Assembly: GCF_001427825.1 (NCBI RefSeq)
Contig: NZ_LMGT01000006.1
Span: forward strand, 1-64,000
Length of the DNA: 64,000 bases
Direction of reading: 5' to 3'
DNA from: Brevundimonas sp. Root608
GTDB taxonomy: Bacteria; Pseudomonadota; Alphaproteobacteria; Caulobacterales; Caulobacteraceae
In this document: positions 52,520 through 62,862 of the stretch, in pieces
Position numbering within the stretch: the first letter of the stretch is position 1
Layout of the letters: each line of letters begins with the position of its first letter
The notes under the pieces: model-generated
What the model was told of the DNA's origin: nothing
The model's input: only the letters and a program-made list of their open reading frames with translations
Database searches by the model: none
Position numbers and translations under genes: made by a program

Positions 52520-52717
52520 CTGCTGCTGAACTGCGGCATCGGCCTGATCACCCCGCCCGTGGGGTCCGTGCTGTTCGTCGGCAGCGCCATCGGGGGCATA
52601 CCGATGACCCGGGCGCTGAAAACGATCTGGCCGTTCTGGCTGGCCTGCGCGACTGTGTTGATGCTCGTCACCTTCGTCCCGGCCCTGTCGCTCTGGCTTC
52701 CGGCCATGATGAAATAG
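52520..52717 (+). pseudogene. C-terminal fragment of a TRAP transporter large subunit (DctM-like)
   Basis: 65 residues remain: LLLNCGIGLITPPVGSVLFVGSAIGGIPMTRA, then KTIWPFWLACATVLMLVTFVPALSLWLP. This is the conserved end of DctM/SiaM membrane subunits. It begins where the esterase fragment ends, in the opposite direction. No start codon of its own is plausible. Confidence 0.82.
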
Positions 52718-52838
52718 GCCGGGAGCCGCCCGGTCCGGCCAGCCGTCGGTCGATCGGAAGTTGCCGTTGGACGGACGGCGGCCACACCGGCTATCTGCAT
52801 GCATCAACCCATGCCGGGCCAACCGCCGGAGCGACCTC

Positions 52839-55800
52839 ATGAGCGCGTCCTCGATCTCCGCTCGCGACGGCTGGCGCTTCTGGATCGATCGCGGCGGAAC
52901 CTTCACCGACATCGTCGCCCGCGCGCCGGGCGGACGACTCGAGACCCGCAAACTGCTGTCCGACAATCCGGAGCAGTATGCCGACGCCGCGGTCGAGGGC
53001 GTGCGCCGCATCCTGGACGCCGCGCCGGGGCCGCTGCCCGAGGGCCGCGTCGACGCCATCCGCATGGGCACAACGGTGGCGACCAACGCCCTGCTGGAAC
53101 GCAAGGGCGAGCCGACGCTGCTGGCCATCACGCAAGGCTTCGGCGACGCCCTGCGCATCGGCTGGCAGAGCCGGCCCGACATCTTCGCCCGCCATATCGT
53201 GCTCAACGAACAGCTCTACGACCGGGTCGTCGAGATCGGCGAACGCGTCCGCGCCGACGGAACGGTCGAACAGGCGCTGGACGAGGACCGGGCCCGCGCC
53301 GACCTGACGGCGGCTCATGCGGCCGGCCTGCGGGCCGTCGCCATTGTGCTGATGCACGGCTGGCGCTTCACCGATCACGAGACCCGGCTGGCGGAGATCG
53401 CGCGCGAGGTCGGGTTCGAACAGGTCTCGGTCAGCCATGAGGTCGGGGCCCTGATCAAGCTGATCGGGCGCGGCGACACCACCGTGGCGGACGCCTATCT
53501 GTCGCCGATCCTGCGCGCCTATGTCGACCGCGTCGGCGCCAATCTGGGCGAGGCGACGCCGTTGTTGTTCATGCAGTCCAGCGGCGGGCTGACGGCCGCC
53601 GGCGCCTTCCGGGGCAAGGACGCCATCCTGTCCGGACCCGCGGGCGGCGTGGTCGGCATGGCCGAGACGGCCGCCGCCGCGGGCTTCGACCGGGTCATCG
53701 GCTTCGACATGGGCGGCACCTCGACCGACGTGTCGCATTTCGCCGGCGACTATGAGCGGACCTCGGACGCCGTCGTGGCCGGGGTCCGGCTGCGCGCGCC
53801 CATGCTGAGCATCCATACCGTGGCCGCGGGCGGCGGGTCGATCTGCCGCTTCGACGGGTCGCGCTTGCGGGTCGGTCCCGAGTCTGCCGGCGCCGTGCCC
53901 GGTCCGGCTGCCTACCGCCGCGGCGGCCCGCTGACGGTGACCGACTGCAACGTCATGCTGGGAAAGCTGCGGCCCGATCAGTTCCCCGCCGTGTTCGGAC
54001 CGGACGGGGACCAGCCACTGGACGCCGATGCGGTGCGGGAAAAATTCGAGACGCTGGCCGCCGAGGTCGCGCGCGCCACGGGCCGCGATACGACGCCGGA
54101 AACCCTGGCAGAGGGGTTCGTCACCATCGCCGTGCAGAACATGGCCGAGGCGATCAAGTCGGTTTCGATCCAGCGCGGCTATGACGTGACCCGCTATGTG
54201 CTGAACTGTTTCGGCGGCGCCGGGGGCCAGCACGCCTGCCTCGTGGCGGACGCGCTGGGGATGACGCGGGTCATGCTGCATCCCTTCGCCGGGGTGCTGT
54301 CGGCCTACGGCATGGGCCTGGCCGACGTGCGGGCTATACGCCAGGCCACCGTGGCGGCCCCGCTGGAGCCGGCCGGCGATGCGGCCCTGAGCGAGCGGGC
54401 CGAGGCCCTGAGCGCCGACGCGCGCGGCCTGCTGACCGCGCAGGGCTTCGCCGACGGCTTGACCACCACCGTCGTGCGCGCCGAGATCAAATTCGCCGGG
54501 TCGGACACGCCGCTGTCCGTGCCGTTCGGGCCTGCCGACGGGATGTGGGCGGCGTTCGAGGCCCTGCATCGCCAGCGCTTCGGCTTCTTCGCCGAGGACA
54601 AGGCGCTGGTGGTCGAGACGCTGGAAGCCGAGGCCGTCGCGGCATCGGATCAGGCCGCGTCGACGCCCTTCGCAGGAGGATCGGACGGGGCGCCATCCGC
54701 CGTCGCCCGCGTGCCCGTGCGGATGGCGGGAGTCGACCGCGACACGCCCGTCTACCGCCGCGACGCCTTCGGACCGGGGGCCTCGGTCGATGGTCCGGCC
54801 GTCATCCTCGAGGACACCGGCACGACGGTGCTGGAGCCCGGCTGGCGCGCCACGGCGGACGAGGCGCTGAACCTGATCCTCGCCCGCGTGACCGCCCTGC
54901 CCGCCCGCACGGCGCTGGGCACGGACGCCGATCCGATCATGCTCGAGGTGTTCAACAGCCGCTTCATGGCGGCGGCCGAACAGATGGGCGAGGCGCTGCG
55001 GGCCACGGCCTATTCGGTCAACATCAAGGAACGGCTCGACTTCTCCTGCGCCGTGTTCGACGCGACCGGCGCCCTGATCGCCAATGCGCCGCACATCCCG
55101 GTCCATCTGGGCTCGATGGGCGAGAGCATCCGCACCGTGATCCGTTCGCGAGGCGATGCGGCCGACGGCCGGGGCCTGCTGCGCGGCGACGTCTACATGC
55201 TGAACGCCCCCTACAACGGCGGCACCCACCTGCCCGACATCACCGTCATCATGCCGGTCTTCCTGGGGGCCGACGACGCACCCGCCTTCTTCGTCGCCGC
55301 CCGGGGCCATCACGCCGACGTGGGAGGAACCACCCCCGGATCGATGCCGCCCTCGTCGAGGACGGTCGAGGACGAGGGCGTGCTGATCGACGACTTCCTG
55401 CTGATCGACGCCGGCCGGTTGAGGGACGCCGAAACGCGGGCCCTGTTCGCCTCGGGCCGCCATCCGTCGCGCAACGTCGGGCAGAACATGGCCGACCTGA
55501 AGGCCCAGGTCGCATCCTGCGCGCGGGGCGCCGACGAGCTGACGCGCATGGTCGCCGAGTTCGGGCGCGAGGTGGTCGCCGCCTATATGGGCCACATCCA
55601 GGATAACGCCGAGGAAGCGGTCCGACGCGCCATCGCCGCCCTGAAGCCGGGCGTCTTCGAACTGGAAATGGACGACGGGGCGGTCATCCGGGTGCGCATC
55701 GATGTGGACCCGGCGGCCCGCAGCGCCGTCGTCGACTTCACCGGGACCAGCGACCAGCGGCCGAACAATTTCAACGCGCCCCTGTCGATCACCCGGGCCG

Positions 55801-56480
55801 CCACCCTCTATGTGTTCCGCACCCTGGTGGACGACGCCATCCCGCTGAACGAGGGCTGTCTGAAGCCGATCCGGCTGATCGTGCCGGAAGGGTCGATGCT
55901 GAACCCCCGCTATCCCGCCGCCGTCGTCGCCGGAAACGTCGAGACCAGCCAGGCCGTGGTCGACTGCCTGTACGGCGCGCTGGGCGTACTGGCCGCCAGC
56001 CAGGGGACGATGAACAATTTCACCTTCGGCGACGACGCCCGGCAGTATTACGAGACCATCGCCGGGGGCTCCGGCGCCGGCCCCGGCTTCGACGGCGCCT
56101 CGGCGGTGCAGACGCATATGACCAACAGCCGCCTGACCGATCCGGAGGTGCTGGAGACCCGCTTCCCGGTCCTGCTCGAAGAGTTCTCGATCCGCCGCGG
56201 CTCGGGCGGAGACGGCGCGAACCGGGGCGGCGACGGGGCGGTGCGACGGGTGCGGTTCCTCGAGCCCCTGACGGCGGCGATCCTGTCCAACCATCGCCGC
56301 ACGGCGCCCTTCGGCGCGGCCGGGGGCGAGAACGGGGCGATGGGCGTCAACCGCATCGAACGGGCCGACGGCGGGCGCGAGGCCCTGGGCTCGACCGCCG
56401 AGGTTCGCATGGGTGTCGGGGACGTCTTCGTCATCGAGACCCCGGGCGGCGGCGGGTACGGGCCGAAAAAAGCTTCCTGA
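52839..56480 (+). CDS. 5-oxoprolinase-type hydantoinase, A and B domains fused
   Basis: 1213 residues from ATG 52839, with GGAG upstream; longer starts add non-protein sequence. The HyuA half (about 1-690) begins [15 protein letters not shown] and has [35 protein letters not shown] and [14 protein letters not shown], the acetate/sugar kinase-like ATPase. The HyuB half (about 700-1213) has [64 protein letters not shown] and ends [12 protein letters not shown]. Single-chain enzymes of this kind hydrolyse 5-oxoproline to glutamate with ATP. First gene of an operon with three membrane or unknown genes. Confidence 0.9.
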   Translation: MSASSISARDGWRFWIDRGGTFTDIVARAPGGRLETRKLLSDNPEQYADAAVEGVRRILDAAPGPLPEGRVDAIRMGTTVATNALLERKGEPTLLAITQGFGDALRIGWQSRPDIFARHIVLNEQLYDRVVEIGERVRADGTVEQALDEDRARADLTAAHAAGLRAVAIVLMHGWRFTDHETRLAEIAREVGFEQVSVSHEVGALIKLIGRGDTTVADAYLSPILRAYVDRVGANLGEATPLLFMQSSGGLTAAGAFRGKDAILSGPAGGVVGMAETAAAAGFDRVIGFDMGGTSTDVSHFAGDYERTSDAVVAGVRLRAPMLSIHTVAAGGGSICRFDGSRLRVGPESAGAVPGPAAYRRGGPLTVTDCNVMLGKLRPDQFPAVFGPDGDQPLDADAVREKFETLAAEVARATGRDTTPETLAEGFVTIAVQNMAEAIKSVSIQRGYDVTRYVLNCFGGAGGQHACLVADALGMTRVMLHPFAGVLSAYGMGLADVRAIRQATVAAPLEPAGDAALSERAEALSADARGLLTAQGFADGLTTTVVRAEIKFAGSDTPLSVPFGPADGMWAAFEALHRQRFGFFAEDKALVVETLEAEAVAASDQAASTPFAGGSDGAPSAVARVPVRMAGVDRDTPVYRRDAFGPGASVDGPAVILEDTGTTVLEPGWRATADEALNLILARVTALPARTALGTDADPIMLEVFNSRFMAAAEQMGEALRATAYSVNIKERLDFSCAVFDATGALIANAPHIPVHLGSMGESIRTVIRSRGDAADGRGLLRGDVYMLNAPYNGGTHLPDITVIMPVFLGADDAPAFFVAARGHHADVGGTTPGSMPPSSRTVEDEGVLIDDFLLIDAGRLRDAETRALFASGRHPSRNVGQNMADLKAQVASCARGADELTRMVAEFGREVVAAYMGHIQDNAEEAVRRAIAALKPGVFELEMDDGAVIRVRIDVDPAARSAVVDFTGTSDQRPNNFNAPLSITRAATLYVFRTLVDDAIPLNEGCLKPIRLIVPEGSMLNPRYPAAVVAGNVETSQAVVDCLYGALGVLAASQGTMNNFTFGDDARQYYETIAGGSGAGPGFDGASAVQTHMTNSRLTDPEVLETRFPVLLEEFSIRRGSGGDGANRGGDGAVRRVRFLEPLTAAILSNHRRTAPFGAAGGENGAMGVNRIERADGGREALGSTAEVRMGVGDVFVIETPGGGGYGPKKAS

Positions 56481-56523
56481 ACGGCGCAATCGGCGCAACC
56501 ATCCACGGAGGGGGAGAATCCGA

Positions 56524-57252
56524 ATGCTTGTGCTTCTGGGGATCGCGGTCGTCGTGCTGGGCTTCATCGCCCGCATCAATCCGCTGCTGGTCATATTGCT
56601 CGCCGCCATCGTTACGGGGGTGGCGGCGGCGGTCGCGCCGGGCGTCGACGCCCGCGCGCTGGGGCGGGCGGCGATCGACACGCTCGCGGCGTTCGGCGAC
56701 GCCTTCAACGACAACCGCTATTTCCACATCACCTGGCTGGTCCTGCCCGTCATCGGCCTGCTGGAGCGCGCCGGGCTGCAGGAGCGGGCCCGGCTGCTGA
56801 TCGCGCAAGTCAGGGCCGCGACGGCGGGGCGGCTGCTGATCAGCTATCTCGTGGTGCGCCAGGCGACGTCGGCCCTCGGCCTGACCTCGCTGGGCGGCCA
56901 CCCGCAGATGGTCCGGCCTCTGGTGGCGCCGATGGCCGAGGGCGCGGCCGAGGTCCAGGCGGGCGGAACGCTGCCGGACGCGCTGCGCTTCCGCATCCGC
57001 GCCATGTCCGCCGCGACCGACAACATCGGCCTGTTCTTCGGCGAGGACATCTTCATCGCCATCGGCTCCATCGTCCTGATGGTCGGCTTCCTCGAACAGG
57101 CCGGGATCATCGTCGAGCCCCTGCAGATGTCGGTCTGGGCCATCCCGACGGCCATCGCCGCCTTCGCCGTCCACGGCGCCCGGCTGCTGCTGTTCGACCG
57201 CTCGGTGAAGCGTGACATCGCGACGGCCGCCGAGACCGGAGCGGCGCAATGA
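56524..57252 (+). CDS. DUF969 membrane protein
   Basis: 242 residues, ATG 56524 with GGAGGGGGAG upstream. At least six membrane segments; [25 protein letters not shown] and [25 protein letters not shown] are conserved in DUF969. Overlaps the next gene by 4 bp. DUF969 and DUF979 are two halves of a probable transporter that, as I recall, occur beside 5-oxoproline enzymes. That gives a candidate substrate. Confidence 0.88.
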   Translation: MLVLLGIAVVVLGFIARINPLLVILLAAIVTGVAAAVAPGVDARALGRAAIDTLAAFGDAFNDNRYFHITWLVLPVIGLLERAGLQERARLLIAQVRAATAGRLLISYLVVRQATSALGLTSLGGHPQMVRPLVAPMAEGAAEVQAGGTLPDALRFRIRAMSAATDNIGLFFGEDIFIAIGSIVLMVGFLEQAGIIVEPLQMSVWAIPTAIAAFAVHGARLLLFDRSVKRDIATAAETGAAQ

Positions 57253-58214
57253 TCACCCTGGACCACGCCTATGTGCTGGTGGGGTTGATGTTCGGCGCCT
57301 TCGCCGTGCTGACGCTCGGCGACCGGGCGCATCCCACGCGCATCCGCAGCGCCGTCTTCTGGGGTCTGGTCGCGGGGTCGATGCTGTTCGGTTCGTGGCT
57401 GGGCGGGCTGGGGAACGGCGTGCTGGTGCTGGCCCTCGTGGCCGTCGGGGGGCTGAAGAAGCTGGGCGTCGGACATCCGCCGACCACCACGCTGGAAGAG
57501 CGGCGCGAGGGCGCCCTGCTTCGCGGCAACGCCCTGTTTATTCCCGCCCTGATCGTGCCGCTGGTCGCGGTCGGAGGCACCCTGGCGGCCAAGCATACGG
57601 GCGCGGGCGCGTGGCTGCTTTCGTCGACCCAGACGACGCTGATCGCGCTGGGCCTGGGCTGCATCATCGCCCTGTTCGCCGCCATGGCCTGGCTGCGGCC
57701 GCCGGTGATGGCGCCGGTGCAGGAAGGGCGGCGACTGATGGACTCCATCGGCTGGGCCGCCCTGCTGCCGCAGATGCTGGCCTCGCTGGGGGCCGTGTTC
57801 CTCGCCTCCGACGTGGGCGGCGTGGTGGGCCAGATGGTCAGCCAGGCCGTGCCCCTGACCTCGCCGCTGCTGGCGGTCGTCGTCTACTGCCTCGGCATGG
57901 CGCTGTTCACCGTCATCATGGGCAACGCCTTCGCCGCCTTCCCGGTGATGACCGCCGCCATCGGCCTGCCGTTCGTGGTCGTCCAGTTCGGCGGCAATCC
58001 CGCCATCGTCTGCGCCATCGGCATGCTGGCCGGCTTCTGCGGCACGCTGATGACGCCCATGGCGGCCAATTTCAACGTCGTGCCGGCCAACCTGCTGGAG
58101 CTGCCCGACCGCGACTCGGCCCTGAACGGGGTGATCCGGGCGCAGATCCCCACCGCCCTGATCCTGCTGGGGATCAACATGGCGCTGATGTACGCCTTCG
58201 CCTTCAGGTTCTGA
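57249..58214 (+). CDS. DUF979 membrane protein
   Basis: 321 residues with about nine membrane helices (GLMFGAFAVLTLGDRAHPTRIRSAVFWGLVAGSMLFGSWL; FLASDVGGVVGQMVSQAVP; MGNAFAAFPVMTAAIGLPFVV). A GKRRG-like basic loop is absent, but the GFCGTLMTPMAANFNVVPANLLELPD block is characteristic. It starts inside the end of the DUF969 gene, so the two are made together. Proposed role: the second half of an oxoproline-type uptake system. Confidence 0.88.
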   Translation: MITLDHAYVLVGLMFGAFAVLTLGDRAHPTRIRSAVFWGLVAGSMLFGSWLGGLGNGVLVLALVAVGGLKKLGVGHPPTTTLEERREGALLRGNALFIPALIVPLVAVGGTLAAKHTGAGAWLLSSTQTTLIALGLGCIIALFAAMAWLRPPVMAPVQEGRRLMDSIGWAALLPQMLASLGAVFLASDVGGVVGQMVSQAVPLTSPLLAVVVYCLGMALFTVIMGNAFAAFPVMTAAIGLPFVVVQFGGNPAIVCAIGMLAGFCGTLMTPMAANFNVVPANLLELPDRDSALNGVIRAQIPTALILLGINMALMYAFAFRF

Positions 58215-58216
58215 AC

Positions 58217-59221
58217 ATGACCCACAGCCTCGACGCCGCCACCGCCTCCCGCTTCGCCTCGGCGGCGCTGGGTCATGTCGCCCGCGAATATCCGAACAAG
58301 ATGGACCACGTCCTCGCCGGACCCGGCGACGTCGAGGGACCGAGGGCGCTGCACCCGATCTTCTTCGGCAGCTTCGACTGGCATTCCTGCGTCCACGGCT
58401 GGTGGACGTTGTTCACGCTGCTGCGGCTGCACCCCGACATGCCGGAAGCGGCGCGGATCCGGGCGCTGGCCGACGAGCTGTTCACGCCGGAAAACGTGGC
58501 GGCCGAAACCGCCTACCTGCAGCGCCCGGAAAGCCGCGGGTTCGAGCGGCCCTATGGCTGGGCGTGGCTGCTGATGCTGGCGGCGGAGCTGGAGCGGCAC
58601 GGGGACAGGCGGGCCGATGCCCTGCGCCCGCTGACGCTGGCCCTCGCCGGGCGGTTCACCGAGTTCCTGCCGCTGGCCGACTATCCGGTCCGGGTCGGAA
58701 CCCATTACAACACCGCCTTCGCCCTGAGACTGACGCTCGACTACGCCGAGGCCGTCGGCGACGCCGTCCTGGCCGCGCTGTGCCGCGAGCGGGCCGTGCG
58801 CTGGCATTCCGGCGACCGCGACTGTCAGGCGTGGGAGCCGTCGCAGGACGAGTTCCTGTCGCCGGCCCTGATGGAAGCCGTGCTGATGCGACGGGTGATG
58901 ACGGGGGACGCCTTCGCCGCGTGGTTCGACGCCTTCCTGCCCCGGCTTGAGCGGCGCGAGCCCGCGACCCTGTTCCAGCCCGCCGGCGTCAGCGACCGGT
59001 CCGACGGCAAGATCGCCCATCTGGACGGCCTCAATCTGAGCCGGGCCTGGTGCTGGCGCGAGATCGCCTCCGCGCTGGACGCCGGCGATCCCCGGCGCGC
59101 CCTGGCGACTGAAGCCGCACGCATGCATCTGGGCGCCGCCCTGCCCCATGTGACCGGCGACTATATGGGCGAGCACTGGCTGGCCAGCTTCGCCCTGCTG
59201 GCCCTGCTGGCCGGCGAGTAG
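58217..59221 (+). CDS. DUF2891 protein
   Basis: 334 residues, starting 2 bp after the DUF979 stop. No signal peptide. Family marks: FGSFDWHSCVHGWWTLFTLLRLHP, YGWAWLLMLAAEL, VRVGTHYNTAFALRLTLDYA, EPSQDEFLSPALMEAVLM and LDGLNLSRAWCWREIA. The conserved His, Trp and Asp residues suggest an alpha/alpha-barrel enzyme, but no activity is known to me. Its coupling to the oxoprolinase operon is the best clue to function. Confidence 0.87.
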   Translation: MTHSLDAATASRFASAALGHVAREYPNKMDHVLAGPGDVEGPRALHPIFFGSFDWHSCVHGWWTLFTLLRLHPDMPEAARIRALADELFTPENVAAETAYLQRPESRGFERPYGWAWLLMLAAELERHGDRRADALRPLTLALAGRFTEFLPLADYPVRVGTHYNTAFALRLTLDYAEAVGDAVLAALCRERAVRWHSGDRDCQAWEPSQDEFLSPALMEAVLMRRVMTGDAFAAWFDAFLPRLERREPATLFQPAGVSDRSDGKIAHLDGLNLSRAWCWREIASALDAGDPRRALATEAARMHLGAALPHVTGDYMGEHWLASFALLALLAGE

Positions 59222-59243
59222 ACGGGACGCCGCGGCGACCGGA

Positions 59244-59561
59244 CTAGCGAACGGCGGCGTAGCTGGTGGCGGCGTCGCGATAGCGGGCGTGCTCCCGGGC
59301 CGTCATGCAGCGCGGCGTGCTCCACGCCGGATCGGAGCCCCGGACCGACAGCGCCTCACGGGCCGTGACGAAAACCGGAGGAGCGCCGTGTTCGCGGGTG
59401 AAGGCGCGGCGGGTCGCGGCGTCCGTGCCGCAGATCACAACGGCGCGCGCCGGGGCCCTGGCGGCCGGCTGATCGAGGTCGGACGCGCTGACCAGTCCGG
59501 CGGGAAGAATCGCCGCCGCGGCGAAGGCGGCAAGGCCGACAAGGGGGGCGAAAGCGCGCAT
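59244..59561 (-). CDS. Small exported protein of unknown function
   Basis: 105 residues. Signal peptide 1-26 (FAPLVGLAAFAAAAILPAGLVSA). Mature part with two cysteines (VVICGTD and PRCMTAREHARY) that could pair. Not recognised. It is convergent to the DUF2891 gene and about 140 bp downstream of gspM; it may be a separate transcript. Confidence 0.65.
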   Translation of the reverse strand: MRAFAPLVGLAAFAAAAILPAGLVSASDLDQPAARAPARAVVICGTDAATRRAFTREHGAPPVFVTAREALSVRGSDPAWSTPRCMTAREHARYRDAATSYAAVR

Positions 59562-59700
59562 TCCAGTCTCTCCCGATGGCCTGAAACAGTCAGGACCCGG
59601 AGGAATAATGCGCTCTTTCTTCGCATTGTAAAGATTATGCGACGGTTAGAAGTATGAAGTTTGACAGTTTCCCCGCCTGCGGACGTTACAGCGCCGCCTG

Positions 59701-60192
59701 TCAGGCCATGCAGGCTCCCGCGGACAAGGCGCCCTCGACGTTCAGGGTGGCGTCGGCGTTCTTGACCACGCCGAGGCTGCACACGGTCAGGCGGTGGTCG
59801 GTTTCGAGCGCCGCCAGCCATGCGAACAGAGGTCCGGAGCGGACGCGGGCCAGTTGGAAGCCCAACTGGCCGGACGGGCTCATGACGGTGACCACCTCCA
59901 GCCCCGCGGCTGCGGCGGTGCGACGGATCAGGGGATCCAGACCCTCGACCGGGGGCCGGGCCGGGGCGCGGAGCGGACCAAGGGCCGCGACCGCGGCGCG
60001 CACCTCGGCGAGCGTTTCGGACGAGGCGGCGGCGCGGTCGGCGGCGGCGCGTCTCCAGGCCAGGACCGGCTGCACCACCCCGAGCCAGATGATCGTGGCG
60101 GTCAGCAACCCGGCCATGACCATCAGCATTCGGCGCTCGCGCAGGGTGCGGCCGCTGAACCAGAACGCGAGGGGCCCTGTGAACCGGGTCAT
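59701..60192 (-). CDS. gspM: Type II secretion protein GspM
   Basis: 163 residues. Inner-membrane platform protein: short cytoplasmic N-terminus, one membrane helix (about 23-45, LMVMAGLLTATIIWLGVVQPVLAW), a coiled coil and a small ferredoxin-like periplasmic domain (AAAGLEVVTVMSPSGQLGFQLA and PLFAWLAALETDHRLTVCSLGVVKN). It ends with Cys-Met-Ala. It overlaps gspL by 4 bp. No gspN follows. Confidence 0.82.
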   Translation of the reverse strand: MTRFTGPLAFWFSGRTLRERRMLMVMAGLLTATIIWLGVVQPVLAWRRAAADRAAASSETLAEVRAAVAALGPLRAPARPPVEGLDPLIRRTAAAAGLEVVTVMSPSGQLGFQLARVRSGPLFAWLAALETDHRLTVCSLGVVKNADATLNVEGALSAGACMA

Positions 60193-61292
60193 CGGGCGCT
60201 TCCGATCGTGATGTCGCTGACGATGCGGCCGCGGTCATCGAGGGTGCCGGTTTCGGTGATCTCCAGGCCATGGGCGCGCATGGCCCGGCCGATGGCCTGC
60301 ATGTCCTGATAGTCGGCATGGGTGACGCTGGCCTTCATGCCGGCGGCGGGATCGACGATCAGAAGGTCCAATTCGGCGCCCTCGACGCCCTCGACGGCCG
60401 CGAACAGGGCCGCGGCCGCGCCGACGACCCCGCCGGGCGGAGGGGCGGCGCGGACCCGCTGGCGCAGGGCCTCGACCGGATCGGGACGGGCTGCGAGATC
60501 GGGGGCGACGCTGGCGATCCCGGCGCGGGCCTGCTCAGCGGCCTTGCGAGCGTCGATGTCATCCCGGGCGGCCGCGGCGCCGACCAGCACGAGGGGGGAG
60601 ACGGCCAGCAGGCCGGCGAGAGCCGAAGCCAGGGCCCAACCGCGCCGGGCCGTTCCGCGGGCCCGGTCCTGCGAGGACAGGAGGTTGACGAGCGGCGACA
60701 GGGCGGCGTCGATCAGGGCGCGCTCGACCGCGCCGGCGTCCGCGATCGGCTCGACCCGACGCGCGCCGGCGACCAGCTCGACCAGATCGGGCTGGACGCT
60801 CGCGGCGAAACCCCGCCCCCGCAACGCCGTGGACGGTCCGAAGGCGACGGCGTTGAGGCGGCCGTCCTCGTCGGGCTCGGGCACGGTCAGTGCGTCGGGG
60901 ACGATGGCGTCGGCGCGTACGCCGAGAGCCTCGAGATAGTCGGTCCAGGCCTGAAGCAGGGACAGGCCGACGACGGCGACGAGACGGGGCCGGCCCGCCG
61001 CGGGCACGGGTCCCAGCGCCACGGCCAGCCGGTCGGCGGGCGCCGCCAGCGAATCCTTCAGCATCCACAGGGCGGCGGCGCGTTGCTGGACCGGGCCGCC
61101 AGCGGGCAGGTCGAGCCAGCGGAGGATGACGTCGGCGCCGGGCGCGACGGCCACGGTGCGCATGGGCTCGGGGCGCTCGACGGCGTCGAGCTCCAGCAGG
61201 CCGCGCTCGCGCACCATGCCATCGGCGATGAACAGATAGGGCGCGGGTTCGCTGCCTAGGCTCGGAATCAGGATCAGACGGGTCGGTTTCAT
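60189..61292 (-). CDS. gspL: Type II secretion protein GspL
   Basis: 367 residues from ATG 61292. The N-terminal two thirds are the actin-like cytoplasmic domain (LILIPSLGSEPAPYLFIADG; VILRWLDLPAGGPVQQRAAALWMLKDSLAAP), then a membrane helix (about 225-245, ALASALAGLLAVSPLVLVG) and the periplasmic domain with GMKASVTHADYQDMQAIGRAMRAHGLEITETG. It links the secretion ATPase GspE to the platform. Overlaps gspK by 4 bp. Confidence 0.86.
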   Translation of the reverse strand: MKPTRLILIPSLGSEPAPYLFIADGMVRERGLLELDAVERPEPMRTVAVAPGADVILRWLDLPAGGPVQQRAAALWMLKDSLAAPADRLAVALGPVPAAGRPRLVAVVGLSLLQAWTDYLEALGVRADAIVPDALTVPEPDEDGRLNAVAFGPSTALRGRGFAASVQPDLVELVAGARRVEPIADAGAVERALIDAALSPLVNLLSSQDRARGTARRGWALASALAGLLAVSPLVLVGAAAARDDIDARKAAEQARAGIASVAPDLAARPDPVEALRQRVRAAPPPGGVVGAAAALFAAVEGVEGAELDLLIVDPAAGMKASVTHADYQDMQAIGRAMRAHGLEITETGTLDDRGRIVSDITIGSAR

Positions 61293-62275
61293 TCTTCGGG
61301 GGTCCAGCGTTGGATCACGGTGCGGACGCGGCCGTCGGAGCCGGCCTCCAGCAGGGCGGTGCGGACGGCGTGGGAGCCGCCCAGTTCGACATCGACACGC
61401 AGGTCGAAGAAGCGGGTCAGGACGGTGATCTGGTCGCGCGCCTCGGCGTCGAGCGGCAGCGTCGCCAGGGCCGGCTGGGCCCAGAAGGCGGCGGAATCGG
61501 GCCAGCCGTCGCGGGGCCGGGCCGCGATCACCGCCCGAGCCCGCTGCGGCGGAAGGGCGCCGCCGGTCAGCATGGTCAGCAGCGGCGCCTGCTCCGGCGT
61601 CAGGGTGTTCACGTTCAGCGGCGACAGGCGCGAGGTCGGCAGGGCGCAGACGTAAGGGCGCAGACGGCGGTACGTATCGGCATCGACGCCCTTGACCGCG
61701 CGCAACTCGCTGACCTCGGCGAGCAGGACGCCGCCGGTGCGATAAGGCCTGGCGAGGCCGGCGTAGGCGCCGTCTTCCGCGCCCAGCGGCAGGGGCGTGG
61801 TGTCGGCGTCGAGCCAGTCGGTCAGGGCGTCGGCGATGGCCTTGAGGCGGCTGTCGGGGGCCCCGACGGCGCGGCCGAGCGCGCGGAACTGGGCCGCGCC
61901 GAGCGGACGGGCGGTCAGGTCCTCGCCGACGCCGAGCACGAGGCTGTTCAGGTTGAAGCAGGCCTGACCGTCGGTGACGGTCGCGGCGATGGTTCCGCCG
62001 TCGATGGGGAAGCTGAGGGTCCGGCCGTTCCATTGCGGATCTAGCGGCGTGCGCGACGGACCGGCGGCGAGCAGGCGCGTGATCTGGCCGCGGGCGAGGG
62101 TTTCGGCGCCGGCGGCGTACCACTGGGCCTGGCTCTGCGTCTCGACATTGGTCGCGCGGCGCACCGAGAAGCGGACGTCGTCGAGGATGGCCACCGCCAC
62201 CACCGACATGACGGCGACCAGCAGCAGGACCGTCAGCAGGGCCATGCCCTCGCGCTCGCGCCGCGACCGGCTCAT
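61289..62275 (-). CDS. gspK: Type II secretion minor pseudopilin GspK
   Basis: 328 residues. The prepilin segment is REREGMALLTVLLLVAVMSVVAVAILDD, with cleavage likely after Gly10; position +5 is not the usual Glu, which is normal for GspK. The helix-hairpin-helix-like insert LKAIADALTDWLDADTTPLPLGAEDGAYAGLARPYRTG and the CALPTSRLSPLNVNTLTPEQAPLLTML region are family marks. It caps the pseudopilus tip with GspI and GspJ. Confidence 0.9.
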   Translation of the reverse strand: MSRSRREREGMALLTVLLLVAVMSVVAVAILDDVRFSVRRATNVETQSQAQWYAAGAETLARGQITRLLAAGPSRTPLDPQWNGRTLSFPIDGGTIAATVTDGQACFNLNSLVLGVGEDLTARPLGAAQFRALGRAVGAPDSRLKAIADALTDWLDADTTPLPLGAEDGAYAGLARPYRTGGVLLAEVSELRAVKGVDADTYRRLRPYVCALPTSRLSPLNVNTLTPEQAPLLTMLTGGALPPQRARAVIAARPRDGWPDSAAFWAQPALATLPLDAEARDQITVLTRFFDLRVDVELGGSHAVRTALLEAGSDGRVRTVIQRWTPEE

Positions 62276-62862
62276 CGGCCGCTCCCGACGAGGAACAACT
62301 GGTCGATGCGGCCATAGCCCTGGACCGTCATTCCAATGCGCACCGCGTCGGGCAGCGGACGGTCGATACTGGAGATGAAGGCCGGCGCCGCCTCGCCGTC
62401 GCGGACGAAGCCGACTGTGACGTCGCGCACGCCGCGGTACAGCACCTGCGGCGGCCCGGGGCGGGCGCCGTCGAGATGGCTGGAGACGCGGCGTTCCAGC
62501 CGGTCCCCGACCAGCCGGTATTCGACCCGCTGCAGCGACGGCCGCGCCTGTTCTCCGGGGTTGCTCCAGCCCGCGCGGGTGAGGACGAGGATGGGGTCGC
62601 CGGGCGCCGTCGCCCCGACCATGGGCTGGGGCACGGGCCGGCCGGTGGGGCCGCGCGAGCGCCGGCCGGTGGCCTGGCCGAGGTCGGTGCGCAGCAGGCC
62701 GCGCATGCGCTGCAGGTCGCCGACGCGGTCGCTGGCGGCCTTGACCGCGAACCGGTTGTCGATGGTCACGCCCAGCACGGCCGCGCCCGCCGCCGCGATC
62801 ATGGCGAAGATCATCAGCGAGACCAGAACCTCGACCAGGGTGAAGCCCGCCCGCCGGGTCAT
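62272..62862 (-). CDS. gspJ: Type II secretion minor pseudopilin GspJ
   Basis: 196 residues. Prepilin leader MTRRAG, then FTLVEVLVSLMIFAMIAAAGAAVLG with Glu at +5 of the mature protein. The body has RFAVKAASDRVGDLQRMRGLLRTDLGQATGRRSRG and LQRVEYRLVGDRLERRV, typical of GspJ. Overlaps gspI and gspK by 4 bp each. Confidence 0.92.
   Translation of the reverse strand: MTRRAGFTLVEVLVSLMIFAMIAAAGAAVLGVTIDNRFAVKAASDRVGDLQRMRGLLRTDLGQATGRRSRGPTGRPVPQPMVGATAPGDPILVLTRAGWSNPGEQARPSLQRVEYRLVGDRLERRVSSHLDGARPGPPQVLYRGVRDVTVGFVRDGEAAPAFISSIDRPLPDAVRIGMTVQGYGRIDQLFLVGSGR

Noticed and set aside
52791..56714. 1307-residue minus-strand open frame
   Set aside because: Antisense to the oxoprolinase-type gene, whose motifs are unmistakable.
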